DNA from: JAGPCH01 sp039810605
GTDB lineage: Bacteria; Bacteroidota; Ignavibacteria; Tepidaquicellales; Tepidaquicellaceae
Direction: 5' to 3'
NCBI GenBank assembly: GCA_039810605.1
Contig: JBDHXH010000039.1
Location: 1 to 24,151, forward strand
Length of the DNA stretch: 24,151 nt
Notes under the pieces: model-generated
The model's database searches: none
What the model saw: the letters and a program-made list of their open reading frames with translations, nothing else
What the model was told of the DNA's origin: nothing
Program-made: the position numbers and the translations under genes
In this document: piece by piece, positions 13,416-22,238 of the stretch
Numbering within the stretch: position 1 is the first letter of the stretch
Layout: each line of letters starts with the position of its first letter

Positions 13416-15163
13416 TTAAACTTTTTTCCATTAACACAGTTTTGCTTTCGTTTCTGATTCCGTTTCTGCTTACAAAAAACATTTCTGTTCAGCTGCCGGA
13501 GGAAGAGCATGTCGGCTTTTCGGTCAGCAGTAAATGGATTCAGGACAAGCTTGCTTCTATGACTCTCCGCGAAAAGATTGCACAGATGATAATTTCAAAT
13601 TCAGACGGCTACTCTCTTGACAAGAGTTCGAAGGAATATCAACGGATTCAGAATCTGATTGTTAATGAAAAAATCGGGGGACTGATTTTTTTCAAGGGTA
13701 ATTCTGTTCAGGAAGCGGATCTGATTAATGACTTTCAGAGAATGTCCGAAACTCCCTTGCTGATTTCGGCAGACTTCGAAAGAGGAACGAAGATGCGTCT
13801 TGACGACGGAAGTTTGTTCCCGAGCAATATGGCCCTGGGAGCTACCCGCAATCCGGAACTTGCATACAGAATGGGACTGATGATTGCCAAAGAATGTAGA
13901 GCAATTGGTGTTCATCAAAATTATGCGCCTGTGGTTGACGTTAACAACAATGCGCTTAACCCGATAATCAATGTCCGCTCTTATGGAGAAGATCCGGAAC
14001 TTGTTTCTTCAATGGCGGATAAATTCATCGAAGGACTTCAGGACGGAAACGTCATTGCGACTGCAAAACATTTTCCCGGACACGGAGATACCGATATTGA
14101 TTCACATAATGATCTTCCTGTTCTGAACTTCAGCAAGGAAAGGCTGGAAAGTCTTGAACTGATTCCATTTAAGAACGCCATCAGAAATAATGTTAAGTCG
14201 GTAATGATTGCGCACCTTTCATTTCCTGCCGTTGATAATGAATCTTATGTCCCTGCATCGCTTTCGAAAAGCATTGTATCGGGCATTCTGATTGATGAAC
14301 TGAAATTCAAAGGTCTGATTGTAACTGATGCACTTAACATGGCCGGAGTCGTAAAACATTTTACAACAGAAGATGTTGCGTTGCGATGTGTAAATGCAGG
14401 CATTGACCTTATACTGATGCCGCAGGGCGAGTCGCGAACAATTGATGCAATAGAGCAGGCTGTCAATAACGGCTCCATTTCAGAATCGAGAATTGATGAA
14501 TCAGTTACAAAGATTTTAGATGCAAAAAGATGGCTAAAGCTTTTTGATGATAAATTTACAAATACCGCTACGATCTCTTCAGTCGTGAATTCGCAGGAAG
14601 AACTAAATCTTTCACAGCAAATCGCGGATGAATCAATTACGCTTGTCAAAAATTCAGGGAACATAATTCCGTTTAAAAATTCAGGCAGCGAGAAATGTCT
14701 GATTGTTTCAATAAATAACGGAAACGAAAAAGCAAATTCAGATTATTTCATTTCCCGATTCGGAGATAAGAATAACTTCAAGGAAGTGTCGCTTTATGAC
14801 ATTACGGGTGATGTCACAAATGCCGGAGAAATAATTTCTGATGCCGCAAACTACGATGTCATACTAATTCCGATTTATGCTAAAGTAAAAATTAAGACGG
14901 GAACTGTTGGGCTTCCGGATTCGCAGATCTCCTTGATCAATGCGCTGGCTGCGTCCGGAAAGAAGACCGTAGTAATTTCATTCGGCAATCCGTATCTGAT
15001 TCAGGGTTTCGAAACAATAGATTCTTACGTTTGCGCTTATGCCGACGCAGAGAGTTCAATCAATTCAGCGATAAGTTCAATTGTAGGAACTATAAAGTTC
15101 AAAGGAAAATTACCTGTAAGCATATCGGACGATTACAGATTTGGAGAAGGGATTGCTAATTAA
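13412..15163 (+). CDS. Secreted glycoside hydrolase family 3, beta-N-acetylhexosaminidase (NagZ-like)
   Basis: 583 residues with an N-terminal signal peptide (VLLSFLIPFLL core). The GH3 catalytic domain covers about 40-370. The motif KHFPGHGDTDIDSHNDLP (219-236) is the NagZ signature, with the D230/H232 dyad acting as acid/base. The nucleophile is D306 in VTDALNMAGV. These enzymes release N-acetylglucosamine from peptidoglycan fragments or chitin oligomers. A C-terminal GH3-C-like domain follows (about 400-583). Relatives in Bacteroidota often carry an additional beta-lactamase domain; this one does not. Export means action in the periplasm or outside, unlike cytoplasmic E. coli NagZ. It overlaps the slipin gene by 4 bases. 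Confidence 0.93.
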   Translation: MIKLFSINTVLLSFLIPFLLTKNISVQLPEEEHVGFSVSSKWIQDKLASMTLREKIAQMIISNSDGYSLDKSSKEYQRIQNLIVNEKIGGLIFFKGNSVQEADLINDFQRMSETPLLISADFERGTKMRLDDGSLFPSNMALGATRNPELAYRMGLMIAKECRAIGVHQNYAPVVDVNNNALNPIINVRSYGEDPELVSSMADKFIEGLQDGNVIATAKHFPGHGDTDIDSHNDLPVLNFSKERLESLELIPFKNAIRNNVKSVMIAHLSFPAVDNESYVPASLSKSIVSGILIDELKFKGLIVTDALNMAGVVKHFTTEDVALRCVNAGIDLILMPQGESRTIDAIEQAVNNGSISESRIDESVTKILDAKRWLKLFDDKFTNTATISSVVNSQEELNLSQQIADESITLVKNSGNIIPFKNSGSEKCLIVSINNGNEKANSDYFISRFGDKNNFKEVSLYDITGDVTNAGEIISDAANYDVILIPIYAKVKIKTGTVGLPDSQISLINALAASGKKTVVISFGNPYLIQGFETIDSYVCAYADAESSINSAISSIVGTIKFKGKLPVSISDDYRFGEGIAN

Positions 15164-15203
15164 GAATCAGGATTTAAAATTTTTTAAATTAATACAGGGA
15201 TCT

Positions 15204-17276
15204 TTGAAAATATTTTTCAGTTTCATTTTATTTCTTTTTTTCATTTCCGAACTTTCATTCGGACAGCTGCTTGTACAGAAATTTGACGGGATAGATTTCA
15301 ATGTCAGTGGGAATAATTCTTATGCGCCCTTTAATGGCGGACATAATAATCCCCGTTATCAGTTTGTTGACATAGATGCAGACAGTGATCTTGACTTGTT
15401 CATGTTCGATGCTGATACATCATTGTATTATTACCGAAACACCGGCACGCCGCAGAACGCGCAGTACAAGCTGATTTCGACAAGGTTCAAAGATCTTCAT
15501 TTTGAAAACTGGTTTTATTTTGCAGACATGGATGCCGACGGAGACTATGATTTATTCTCCGGCGGTCCGTTTCAGGTAATCAAGTATTATAAAAACACGG
15601 GAACACCGCAGAATGCGGAATTTGTATTGATGATTGAAGAGCTTCACACAAATTCAGATACGGTTATTTACAGCGAAGCAAACTGCGTCCCGATTCTTCG
15701 CGACCTTGACGGCGACGGAGATCTTGATTTTTTTACCGGACAATCGCTGGGAACAGTTACATATTATGAAAACATTGGAAATCAGAACAACTTCACATTT
15801 AAGTATATAACGGACTTCTGGCAAAACCTTCTGATAATTTCACCTGCGCTTTCTAATCTGCACGGTGCCAATTCACTCGAGTTTGTTGATATTGATGGAG
15901 ATCTTGACTTTGACCTTTTCTGGGGTGACTTGTTTTCAAAAGGAATTTATTTCATCCGGAACAACGGAACTCCGCAGAATCCCAATGTTGCAATTATTGA
16001 TTCCACTTACCCGCATACAACTCCGTTTGTTTCAAAGGGATTCAACTCCACAAGATTTGTGGACATTGATGCCGACGGTGACAAAGACCTCTTCATTTCG
16101 GTCCTGTACCTTTCCGAGAACAGCAACAACTTTGCTTTTTACCGCAACAACGGAAATCAGTTCACTCCTAACTTTCAGCTTGAGACAAGAGATTACCTTC
16201 GCAACGTTGATGTCGGAGGCACCAGCAATATCTCATTTACAGACATTGACGCTGACGGAGACAAAGATTTATTCATCGGCTCTGACTATGCGAGAATTGC
16301 ATTTTATAAAAATACGGGATCCGCTTCCTATCCGTCATTTAATTTGATCTCGGATTCAATTCCTGTTCAGTCAACGAGTTTTAACTACGCTCCTGCATTT
16401 GCAGACCTTGATAATGACGGAGATAAGGACATGATACTCGGCAGCTACATCCGTGATTCATTGTGGTTATACAGAAACAACGGAACTCCACAGGAATTTA
16501 ATTTTCAGCTTGAGTCAAGAGGATATCAGATTGGCATTACAACTTTGAATCAGAGCAGCACTCCCGCGCTTGTTGACATTGATAATGACGGCGATCAGGA
16601 TTTGTTTATCGGCGGAACAAACGGAAGAATATTTTTCTACCGGAACAACGGCTCTCCTTCGGTTTTTAATTTTTCCATGGTTACAAATTATTTTGAGAAT
16701 ATTGATGTGGGCGATGAAAGCGTTCCGAGATTTTATGATTTTGATAACGACGGGGACTTTGACTTATTCATCGGAAAGCAGGACGGATCAATTTCATTTT
16801 ACAGGAATGAAGGAACTGCATCGCAGCCTTCATTTGTATTTCAAACGAGCGCTTATAAGGATATAAATGTTCATCAGAGCTCATGCCCTGCGTTTGTTGA
16901 TATTGATAACGATACTGACAATGATTTGTTCATAGGCAATGTAAAAGGCGGAATATTCTATTTCAGAAATGATGACATCGTAGGCATTCATAATATTTCA
17001 TCAGAAACTCCTTCTTCATTTGAACTCTATCAGAACTATCCCAACCCGTTCAACCCTTCGACTGTAATCCGATTTGACCTCCTGAACAGTTCGGATGTGA
17101 GTTTGAAAATTTATGACATTACGGGAAAAGAAGTCGGCGAACTATTCAGCGGAAAATTAAACAGCGGCAGATATGAATATGTTTGGAATGCTGAAGGATT
17201 TCCTTCAGGAATGTATTTTGGGAAACTTTCTTCGAACGGAAAATCAAGCCATATTAAAATGTTGTATATGAAATAG
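15204..17276 (+). CDS. Secreted FG-GAP/VCBS repeat protein with C-terminal sorting domain
   Basis: About 690 residues. The signal peptide is MKIFFSFILFLFFISELSFG, reached from TTG 15204; other in-frame TTG codons at 15141 and 15153 would give a long charged leader and the first would overlap the previous gene. Ten repeats of about 50-60 residues follow, each with a calcium-loop pattern of the DxDxDxDxxxD type (for example DIDADGDKDLF, DLDNDGDKDMI, DFDNDGDFDLF), then an F/YYRNNGTPQ-like strand. Such repeats build a beta-propeller-like fold on cell-surface proteins. The last ~85 residues (QNYPNPFNPSTVIRFDL to IKMLYMK) form a type A sorting domain for type IX secretion. The ligand is unknown. 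There is no enzyme domain. Confidence 0.88.
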   Translation: MKIFFSFILFLFFISELSFGQLLVQKFDGIDFNVSGNNSYAPFNGGHNNPRYQFVDIDADSDLDLFMFDADTSLYYYRNTGTPQNAQYKLISTRFKDLHFENWFYFADMDADGDYDLFSGGPFQVIKYYKNTGTPQNAEFVLMIEELHTNSDTVIYSEANCVPILRDLDGDGDLDFFTGQSLGTVTYYENIGNQNNFTFKYITDFWQNLLIISPALSNLHGANSLEFVDIDGDLDFDLFWGDLFSKGIYFIRNNGTPQNPNVAIIDSTYPHTTPFVSKGFNSTRFVDIDADGDKDLFISVLYLSENSNNFAFYRNNGNQFTPNFQLETRDYLRNVDVGGTSNISFTDIDADGDKDLFIGSDYARIAFYKNTGSASYPSFNLISDSIPVQSTSFNYAPAFADLDNDGDKDMILGSYIRDSLWLYRNNGTPQEFNFQLESRGYQIGITTLNQSSTPALVDIDNDGDQDLFIGGTNGRIFFYRNNGSPSVFNFSMVTNYFENIDVGDESVPRFYDFDNDGDFDLFIGKQDGSISFYRNEGTASQPSFVFQTSAYKDINVHQSSCPAFVDIDNDTDNDLFIGNVKGGIFYFRNDDIVGIHNISSETPSSFELYQNYPNPFNPSTVIRFDLLNSSDVSLKIYDITGKEVGELFSGKLNSGRYEYVWNAEGFPSGMYFGKLSSNGKSSHIKMLYMK

Positions 17277-17292
17277 AATCTAATTAATTTTG
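17262..17292 (+). promoter_or_regulatory. Possible Bacteroidota-type promoter for the Omp28-like gene
   Basis: TTG at 17262-17264, 20 bases, then TAATTTTG at 17285-17292, fits the TTG-N17-23-TAnnTTTG consensus. It would start transcription about 34 bases before the ATG at 17333. It overlaps the end of the preceding gene. Confidence 0.4.
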
Positions 17293-17332
17293 TAAACGAC
17301 ATTCCCAATAAATTAATCAAAGAATAATAATC

Positions 17333-19183
17333 ATGAGAAATTTTTTAACAATTGCGCTCCTCGTCTTTAGTGTTGCATTCATATTTAAGGATTCAACAGC
17401 CGGAGACAGGAAGATTTTGCAGGAGCGTTTTACAAGTTCAACTTGCGGACCTTGCGCATCCAACAATCCAACTCTGGATGCTTTCATCAATGCACAGGAT
17501 CCGGATAAATTCGTATCAATAAGTTATCACATGAACTGGCCTTCGCCGGGCAATGATCCAATGTATCTTGCCAATGTTGCTGACAACAGCACAAGAAGAT
17601 CAAATTACAATGTAAACGCTATTCCGGATTGGTTTTTTGATGGAGTAACAAGCATGTTCGGTGGAAGTTACGGACAGCTTCAGGCTGCTTATGATTCCAG
17701 AACTAACATACTAAGTCCGGTATCAATGATACTGACTGAAACCAGAAACGGCAATACCGTAAATGCTACTGTTGTGATCTATTGCGAAAGTCTGGTGTCT
17801 AACCCGACTGCCACACTTCATTTTGTTATTGTCGAAGATCCGGTTCAATACTCATTTCCGCCTGGAACAAACGGTGAATCCCATTTTGGTGGTGTAATGA
17901 GAAAAATGCTTCCATCAGGATTAGGGACTGCAATCACTTTGCTCCCGGGAAGTAAGATTACAGTAAACTATACTTACAATATAGATCAGTCCTGGATCGC
18001 ATCAAATGTAAGAAGCGTTGCATTCATTCAGGGAGCTCCGCTTGAAATTCAAAATGCAGCGACACTGACAAATAATTTTAATCTGTATTCGCTTCCTGCC
18101 TACAGGACTGCATATCAGGGGCAGGCGCAAAATGCAAATTATAAATTGTATATTCCTTCAGTTGCTGATGGTTATAATTCGGCAGTCAGTTTCGGTTACG
18201 AAGTATCACCTGCTACGCCCGGAATTTCTGTTTCATTTGCAAACGGAAATACAATCAGCAGTTTTCCGGATTCACTCGGCTTCACTGTTTCATCAGCAGC
18301 AAACGTGCCTGCGGGAGAATACAAAGTGATAATGACAGGAACAAGCGCAAGCGGCAAAGTTCACAAGACAGTCGTTAATTATCTTGTCGGAAAAAATTAT
18401 ATAGTTACCGGGACGAACAGGAAAAACCTGAATTACAAAATTGACGGCAGTCAATATAACACAAGCAGAGTATTTACATGGGATCTCGGCTCACAGCATT
18501 CTCTCGAAGCTGTTACGCCGCAGACAGTAGGAAACAACAGATACGTTTTCACGGATTGGAGCAACGGCGGAGCAAATCCCCAAACAGTTACAATCGGAAT
18601 TCAGGATAATTCATATACCGCAGATTATAAAGTTCAGTTCAGAATGATCGGACAGGTTGATCCTGCAGGACTACCTGTGACAATAAACGGAGCAGGAAAT
18701 TATTTTGACTCTGCTTCCGCACAACAAATAACATTATCTGCTACCCAGGTTCAATTCAACGGACACACATATTATTTTAACAGATGGGAAGGTAACGGAA
18801 CAGGTTCATACAGCGGAACAAGTCCGAATGCAAATATCACAATGGGTTCTGTGATAATTCAGAAGGCGGTCTTTGATACTGTAAATGTCGGAATTTCGAA
18901 TTACAGTTCGACGATACCGAACAAGTTCGAATTGTATCAGAATTATCCTAATCCTTTCAATCCCACAACGACAATCAAATTTGACATTGCAAAATCATCA
19001 TTCACATCAATTGTCGTTTATGATATGCTTGGAAAGGAAGTTGCTAATCTTATCAGCCAGCAATTGAATCCGGGAAGTTATCAATACACATTGAATGCAT
19101 CGAATTTCCCTAGCGGAATTTATTATTATAAAATAAAGACTGACTCATATACTGAAATCAAGAAGATGATTCTGCTGAAATGA
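17333..19183 (+). CDS. Secreted Omp28-like thioredoxin-fold protein with C-terminal sorting domain
   Basis: 616 residues. After a signal peptide (ALLVFSVAFIF core, cleavage near residue 23) comes an Omp28-like domain, about 25-240, that opens with a thioredoxin-type active site FTSSTCGPC (C38, C41). An Ig-like region follows (about 260-355). Next are two repeats with the F-x-x-W-x-x-G pattern of divergent InlB-type B repeats (FTDWSNGGANP and FNRWEGNG, about 355-525). The type A sorting domain is last (QNYPNPFNPTTTIKF to IKKMILLK). It is probably a cell-surface or secreted protein; whether the CGPC pair is redox active is not known. A plausible promoter lies just upstream, and a strong hairpin ends the transcript. 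Confidence 0.87.
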   Translation: MRNFLTIALLVFSVAFIFKDSTAGDRKILQERFTSSTCGPCASNNPTLDAFINAQDPDKFVSISYHMNWPSPGNDPMYLANVADNSTRRSNYNVNAIPDWFFDGVTSMFGGSYGQLQAAYDSRTNILSPVSMILTETRNGNTVNATVVIYCESLVSNPTATLHFVIVEDPVQYSFPPGTNGESHFGGVMRKMLPSGLGTAITLLPGSKITVNYTYNIDQSWIASNVRSVAFIQGAPLEIQNAATLTNNFNLYSLPAYRTAYQGQAQNANYKLYIPSVADGYNSAVSFGYEVSPATPGISVSFANGNTISSFPDSLGFTVSSAANVPAGEYKVIMTGTSASGKVHKTVVNYLVGKNYIVTGTNRKNLNYKIDGSQYNTSRVFTWDLGSQHSLEAVTPQTVGNNRYVFTDWSNGGANPQTVTIGIQDNSYTADYKVQFRMIGQVDPAGLPVTINGAGNYFDSASAQQITLSATQVQFNGHTYYFNRWEGNGTGSYSGTSPNANITMGSVIIQKAVFDTVNVGISNYSSTIPNKFELYQNYPNPFNPTTTIKFDIAKSSFTSIVVYDMLGKEVANLISQQLNPGSYQYTLNASNFPSGIYYYKIKTDSYTEIKKMILLK

Positions 19184-19238
19184 CATTACGCCGGACAGAG
19201 CACAGGTTCCGGGTTCCGCAAAATAGATGTTTAAATTC

Positions 19239-19271
19239 AAATCGCCCGTTGAGATTTTCAGCGGGCGATTT
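19239..19271. terminator. Bidirectional hairpin terminator
   Basis: AAATCGCCCGTTGA and TCAGCGGGCGATTT pair over 14 positions (one G-U) around the loop GATTT. The plus strand continues CTTTTG. It lies between convergent genes (stops at 19183 plus and 19316 minus), so it can serve both. Confidence 0.88.
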
Positions 19272-19315
19272 CTTTTGTTAAGAGAATTTTTATATGCTCA
19301 ATTGATATTGAAATA

Positions 19316-20197
19316 TCACTTCACTATCTCGAGTTTCTTCGTATCCGAAAAGATTTCATTCCCGCCATTCGATGCTGTCATTTTATAAAAATATACACCG
19401 CTTGGAAAATCACCCGCGTTCAACATCAGGCTGTATTTTCCCTTTGCATAAAATCCATCCGTCAGTTTCCGTACTTCTTTTCCAAGAGTGTTGTAGAGTC
19501 TGATTTCAACGTGAGAATCAGAAAGTATGCTGAATGAAATTTCGGTGGAAGGGTTGAAGGGATTCGGAAAGTTCTGCTGAAGCTCAAAGGATACCGGCTC
19601 CGTTCCTCCGTAGCCTTTTCCTGTAAGCAAAAAATCATCTATCCATGCGTTGTCCGAAGACTGTCCGAGAGGACCTGCGTCAACAAGAAAATAATTCACT
19701 GCAAAATAAATATCCTTCCCCGAATATTGTGAAAGATCATACGACTTTTTATGCCACGCTCCGACAGGACCTTTTACTTTGAAATTATCAATCAAATTAA
19801 AACTCGCAAGTTGACCATCAGTTACGGATATCAGGATTCTCAAGGAGTCATTAAAATCCTTATCAATAGCTCCGCACCAGAATGAAAGAGAATCTCCTTT
19901 GTGAATATTATAAAGACGGGGAGATATCAGCCAGTCGTCGCAAATATTATTCTGATTTGAATTAGCAAATGAAAACATATAAAAATAGTTTCCGCTCTGC
20001 GCGGCCTGATGCCCGAGGTTGATAAAATCAAATGCACTGAAGAATCCTGCGGCACTTGAACTCGAGTCATTATTTACTATTCTCCATCCGCGAGATTCAA
20101 TGTCAGTGTCCGGAAATTTCTCTTCCCAAAGAATGCGCTGTGCACTAAGATTATTTGTGAGTATAAGAAAAAATATTGTGATAAAAATTTTTTTCAT
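19316..20197 (-). CDS. Secreted adhesin-like protein (choice-of-anchor J type) with C-terminal sorting domain
   Basis: 293 residues. The signal peptide MKKIFITIFFLILTNNLSAQ is followed by one beta-sandwich domain of the cleaved-adhesin / choice-of-anchor J kind: WEEKFPD near the start, DDWLISPRL, SLSFWCGAIDKDFNDSLRILIS, then WHKKSYDLSQYSGKDIYFAVNY and AWIDDFLL. The last ~85 residues form a type A sorting domain (QQNFPNPFNPSTEISFSI to DTKKLEIVK). It should be exported by the type IX system and bind something at the surface. It lies 28 bases after the phosphoesterase gene, and the pair shares the hairpin at 19239-19271. Confidence 0.85.
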   Translation of the reverse strand: MKKIFITIFFLILTNNLSAQRILWEEKFPDTDIESRGWRIVNNDSSSSAAGFFSAFDFINLGHQAAQSGNYFYMFSFANSNQNNICDDWLISPRLYNIHKGDSLSFWCGAIDKDFNDSLRILISVTDGQLASFNLIDNFKVKGPVGAWHKKSYDLSQYSGKDIYFAVNYFLVDAGPLGQSSDNAWIDDFLLTGKGYGGTEPVSFELQQNFPNPFNPSTEISFSILSDSHVEIRLYNTLGKEVRKLTDGFYAKGKYSLMLNAGDFPSGVYFYKMTASNGGNEIFSDTKKLEIVK

Positions 20198-20225
20198 AAG
20201 TTTTAATGTGCAGTATTGATGTTGA

Positions 20226-21863
20226 TTAAAATTGATTGCATGAGAATGAAACCTTCAGGATCTTAACCACTTCGAGCAAAAAATCCAAACCGTCTTTTAC
20301 GGAGTTGACTCCATCGGGGAGTTCTTCTCTTCCCGTAGCAATTGCATTTGCAAGACCGACAAAGCCCCGCTGAAGTTCATTCATTTCTCTGTTCAGATAA
20401 TATTCCTTGTCTCCCTGAACCGCTTCCTGCCGCGGCTTTGTAACGGGCCATGTATCCGGTTCACGAGGTGTTTCCAGATTGAAAATATTTTTCAGACTGG
20501 GAGAATTAAGATCTCTGTTCGTAAGATTGCCGAGGTTCCATTTCTCCGACATTGTTTTTATTACCGACGTATGTGTTAGATTCTCGCTGATGATCGTTCC
20601 TTCCCGTATATAAGGAGAAACCATCACCGTAGATACTCTGACTCCAAGCCTGTCAAACTTAAAATCCATTTCCGTATTGGGCTGATTCGCATACGGAGGC
20701 GTAGCAGATGGCGGCTGAACATGGTCAAAGCATCCGCCTGCTTCATCGTAAGTAATTATGAACAACGTGTTTCTCCAATTATTGCCTGAAGAACTGTTTG
20801 ATAATTTTATGGCTTCATATACTGTGTGAATCAATCTCTCACCAGGCGTGACGCTCGATGGAAATGTTACATTGCCAAACAATGGAGCAGGTGGGTGCTC
20901 GTCATTATGAAAGAAGATTAAACGCGGTTCGATGAAGCTGTACCTTGGAAGTTTCCCTGCAACACATTCATAGAGAAACTGATCAAAGCTGCAAATATTT
21001 GTCCGCGCATACTGCTTCAATCTTGAATAGTGAATCAGCAGCGACATCGGAAGAACATCTTTGTAATCAAAATAAATTTTCCATGTCTGACCTCTGTTTT
21101 GAAGTCTTTCGAAAATGGTTTCCTGTGTATTCTGAATCCATTTCGGATATGGCTCATTGTTAACGAAGCCGCCCGAAGCCGCACAATTGAAAAAAGATCT
21201 GTTGCAAAATGTCTGGCTCGGAACCGAACAGTGCCAGTGATCACATACCGCAAATCCTTTCGCAAGTGTGCTAATGACCGGTACCCATTCCGGAGGAAAA
21301 CAACTCATGATGATTTTATATTCCGAATATGTCGGCATCCTTCCTTGTGAGGATCTGAATTTATTTATGTAATCCATTACAAAGCCGTTCATCGGATATT
21401 GCGCAGGAAGACTGTCGGGAAGATTATAAGGAGGAAGCATATCTTCAGAATTCAAAAATCTGTTAGTGTCCGGGATCACCGTTCCAAATAAATCCGTGTT
21501 AATGTGAGGATACTCTTCACCGGGATCGGGATTTGGATTATTCAATACTGAATCCTTGTGAACAGGTATGCTTCCCATGAATGATGAATCGGCGTAAGGC
21601 GGAATCGGTTGTGAAAGATTTTTCCACGCAACGCCCTCATAAGATTGTCCATAAGGCGGAGGATTCTCCGGTGTGTAAAGATAACCAAGCACATTGTCGA
21701 ATGATCTGTTCTCAAGCATCAGCACAACTACGTAATCAAACTTATCCAGATTGTCTGCAGCGTATCTGCTGTTCAAAATAGTTGGAAAGGCAGACCCGAG
21801 CGCGCCAATTGTTATACCCGAACCTGCCATCTGCAGGAATTTTCTTCTTGATAATTTTGCCAT
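20226..21863 (-). CDS. Tat-exported phosphoesterase (phospholipase C / acid phosphatase AcpA family)
   Basis: 545 residues. The N-terminus SRRKFLQMAG is a twin-arginine signal, so the enzyme is folded before export. Family marks are VVLMLENRSFDNVLGYL (E51, N52 and D56 region, metal site), CDHWHCSVPSQTFCNRSFF (207-225), IITYDEAGGCFDHVQPP (369-385) and LGVRVSTVMVSPYI (406-419). The family cleaves phosphocholine-type head groups from phospholipids or hydrolyses phosphomonoesters; which it does here cannot be told. The length is nearer AcpA-like phosphatases than the ~700-residue Pseudomonas haemolytic enzyme. It leads an operon with the adhesin-like gene. The start ATG at 21863 has no Shine-Dalgarno. 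Confidence 0.92.
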   Translation of the reverse strand: MAKLSRRKFLQMAGSGITIGALGSAFPTILNSRYAADNLDKFDYVVVLMLENRSFDNVLGYLYTPENPPPYGQSYEGVAWKNLSQPIPPYADSSFMGSIPVHKDSVLNNPNPDPGEEYPHINTDLFGTVIPDTNRFLNSEDMLPPYNLPDSLPAQYPMNGFVMDYINKFRSSQGRMPTYSEYKIIMSCFPPEWVPVISTLAKGFAVCDHWHCSVPSQTFCNRSFFNCAASGGFVNNEPYPKWIQNTQETIFERLQNRGQTWKIYFDYKDVLPMSLLIHYSRLKQYARTNICSFDQFLYECVAGKLPRYSFIEPRLIFFHNDEHPPAPLFGNVTFPSSVTPGERLIHTVYEAIKLSNSSSGNNWRNTLFIITYDEAGGCFDHVQPPSATPPYANQPNTEMDFKFDRLGVRVSTVMVSPYIREGTIISENLTHTSVIKTMSEKWNLGNLTNRDLNSPSLKNIFNLETPREPDTWPVTKPRQEAVQGDKEYYLNREMNELQRGFVGLANAIATGREELPDGVNSVKDGLDFLLEVVKILKVSFSCNQF

Positions 21864-22238
21864 CGAAAATTTTTTCTGAAAAATAGTAAATTCTACATCC
21901 AGATAAAATTACCGACAGAACGATTCATATCCGTCAAAAACTGTTTCAAGTTTTGAAAGTCGTGACAAAGCCTTTGTTGGTTTTGCGTGAAATATTTACA
22001 CAAGGCGGTAAACCAAATCTCGACTATAATTTTTATTTAACAAAATTTCCACACAAAGTTCACAATGGAATGGCTGTTCTCATTAGTCAAAATTTACCAA
22101 TCTAAAAATATTTTAAGACTGCATTGCACCGGATTCATAACCGTTCAGAATATTTGCGGAGCAATGCAAGGCTCTCCGTCTCCATGAACGATTGCATTGT
22201 TCTAATTCAAATAATTTTTATAAATTGCATTTGAAAAT
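21864..22238. other. 375-base divergent intergenic region
   Basis: This is the gap between the phosphoesterase (minus) and recG (plus). I see no gene or strong promoter. The only structure is a pair of 8-bp arms, TGCATTGC (22120-22127) and GCAATGCA (22161-22168), 33 bases apart. Confidence 0.6.

Noticed and set aside
15865..16347. 160-codon alternative-frame ORF in the FG-GAP gene
   Set aside because: It arises from the repeated coding pattern of the true frame; low-complexity and no start signal.
22120..22168. Inverted repeat TGCATTGC/GCAATGCA as a terminator or riboswitch
   Set aside because: The arms are 8 bp with a 33-base unstructured spacer and no T-run; expected by chance in AT-rich DNA.
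22065..22187. 40-residue ORF in the gap before recG
   Set aside because: It has an ATG but no recognisable sequence, no ribosome binding site and no sign of coding bias; it is likely chance.
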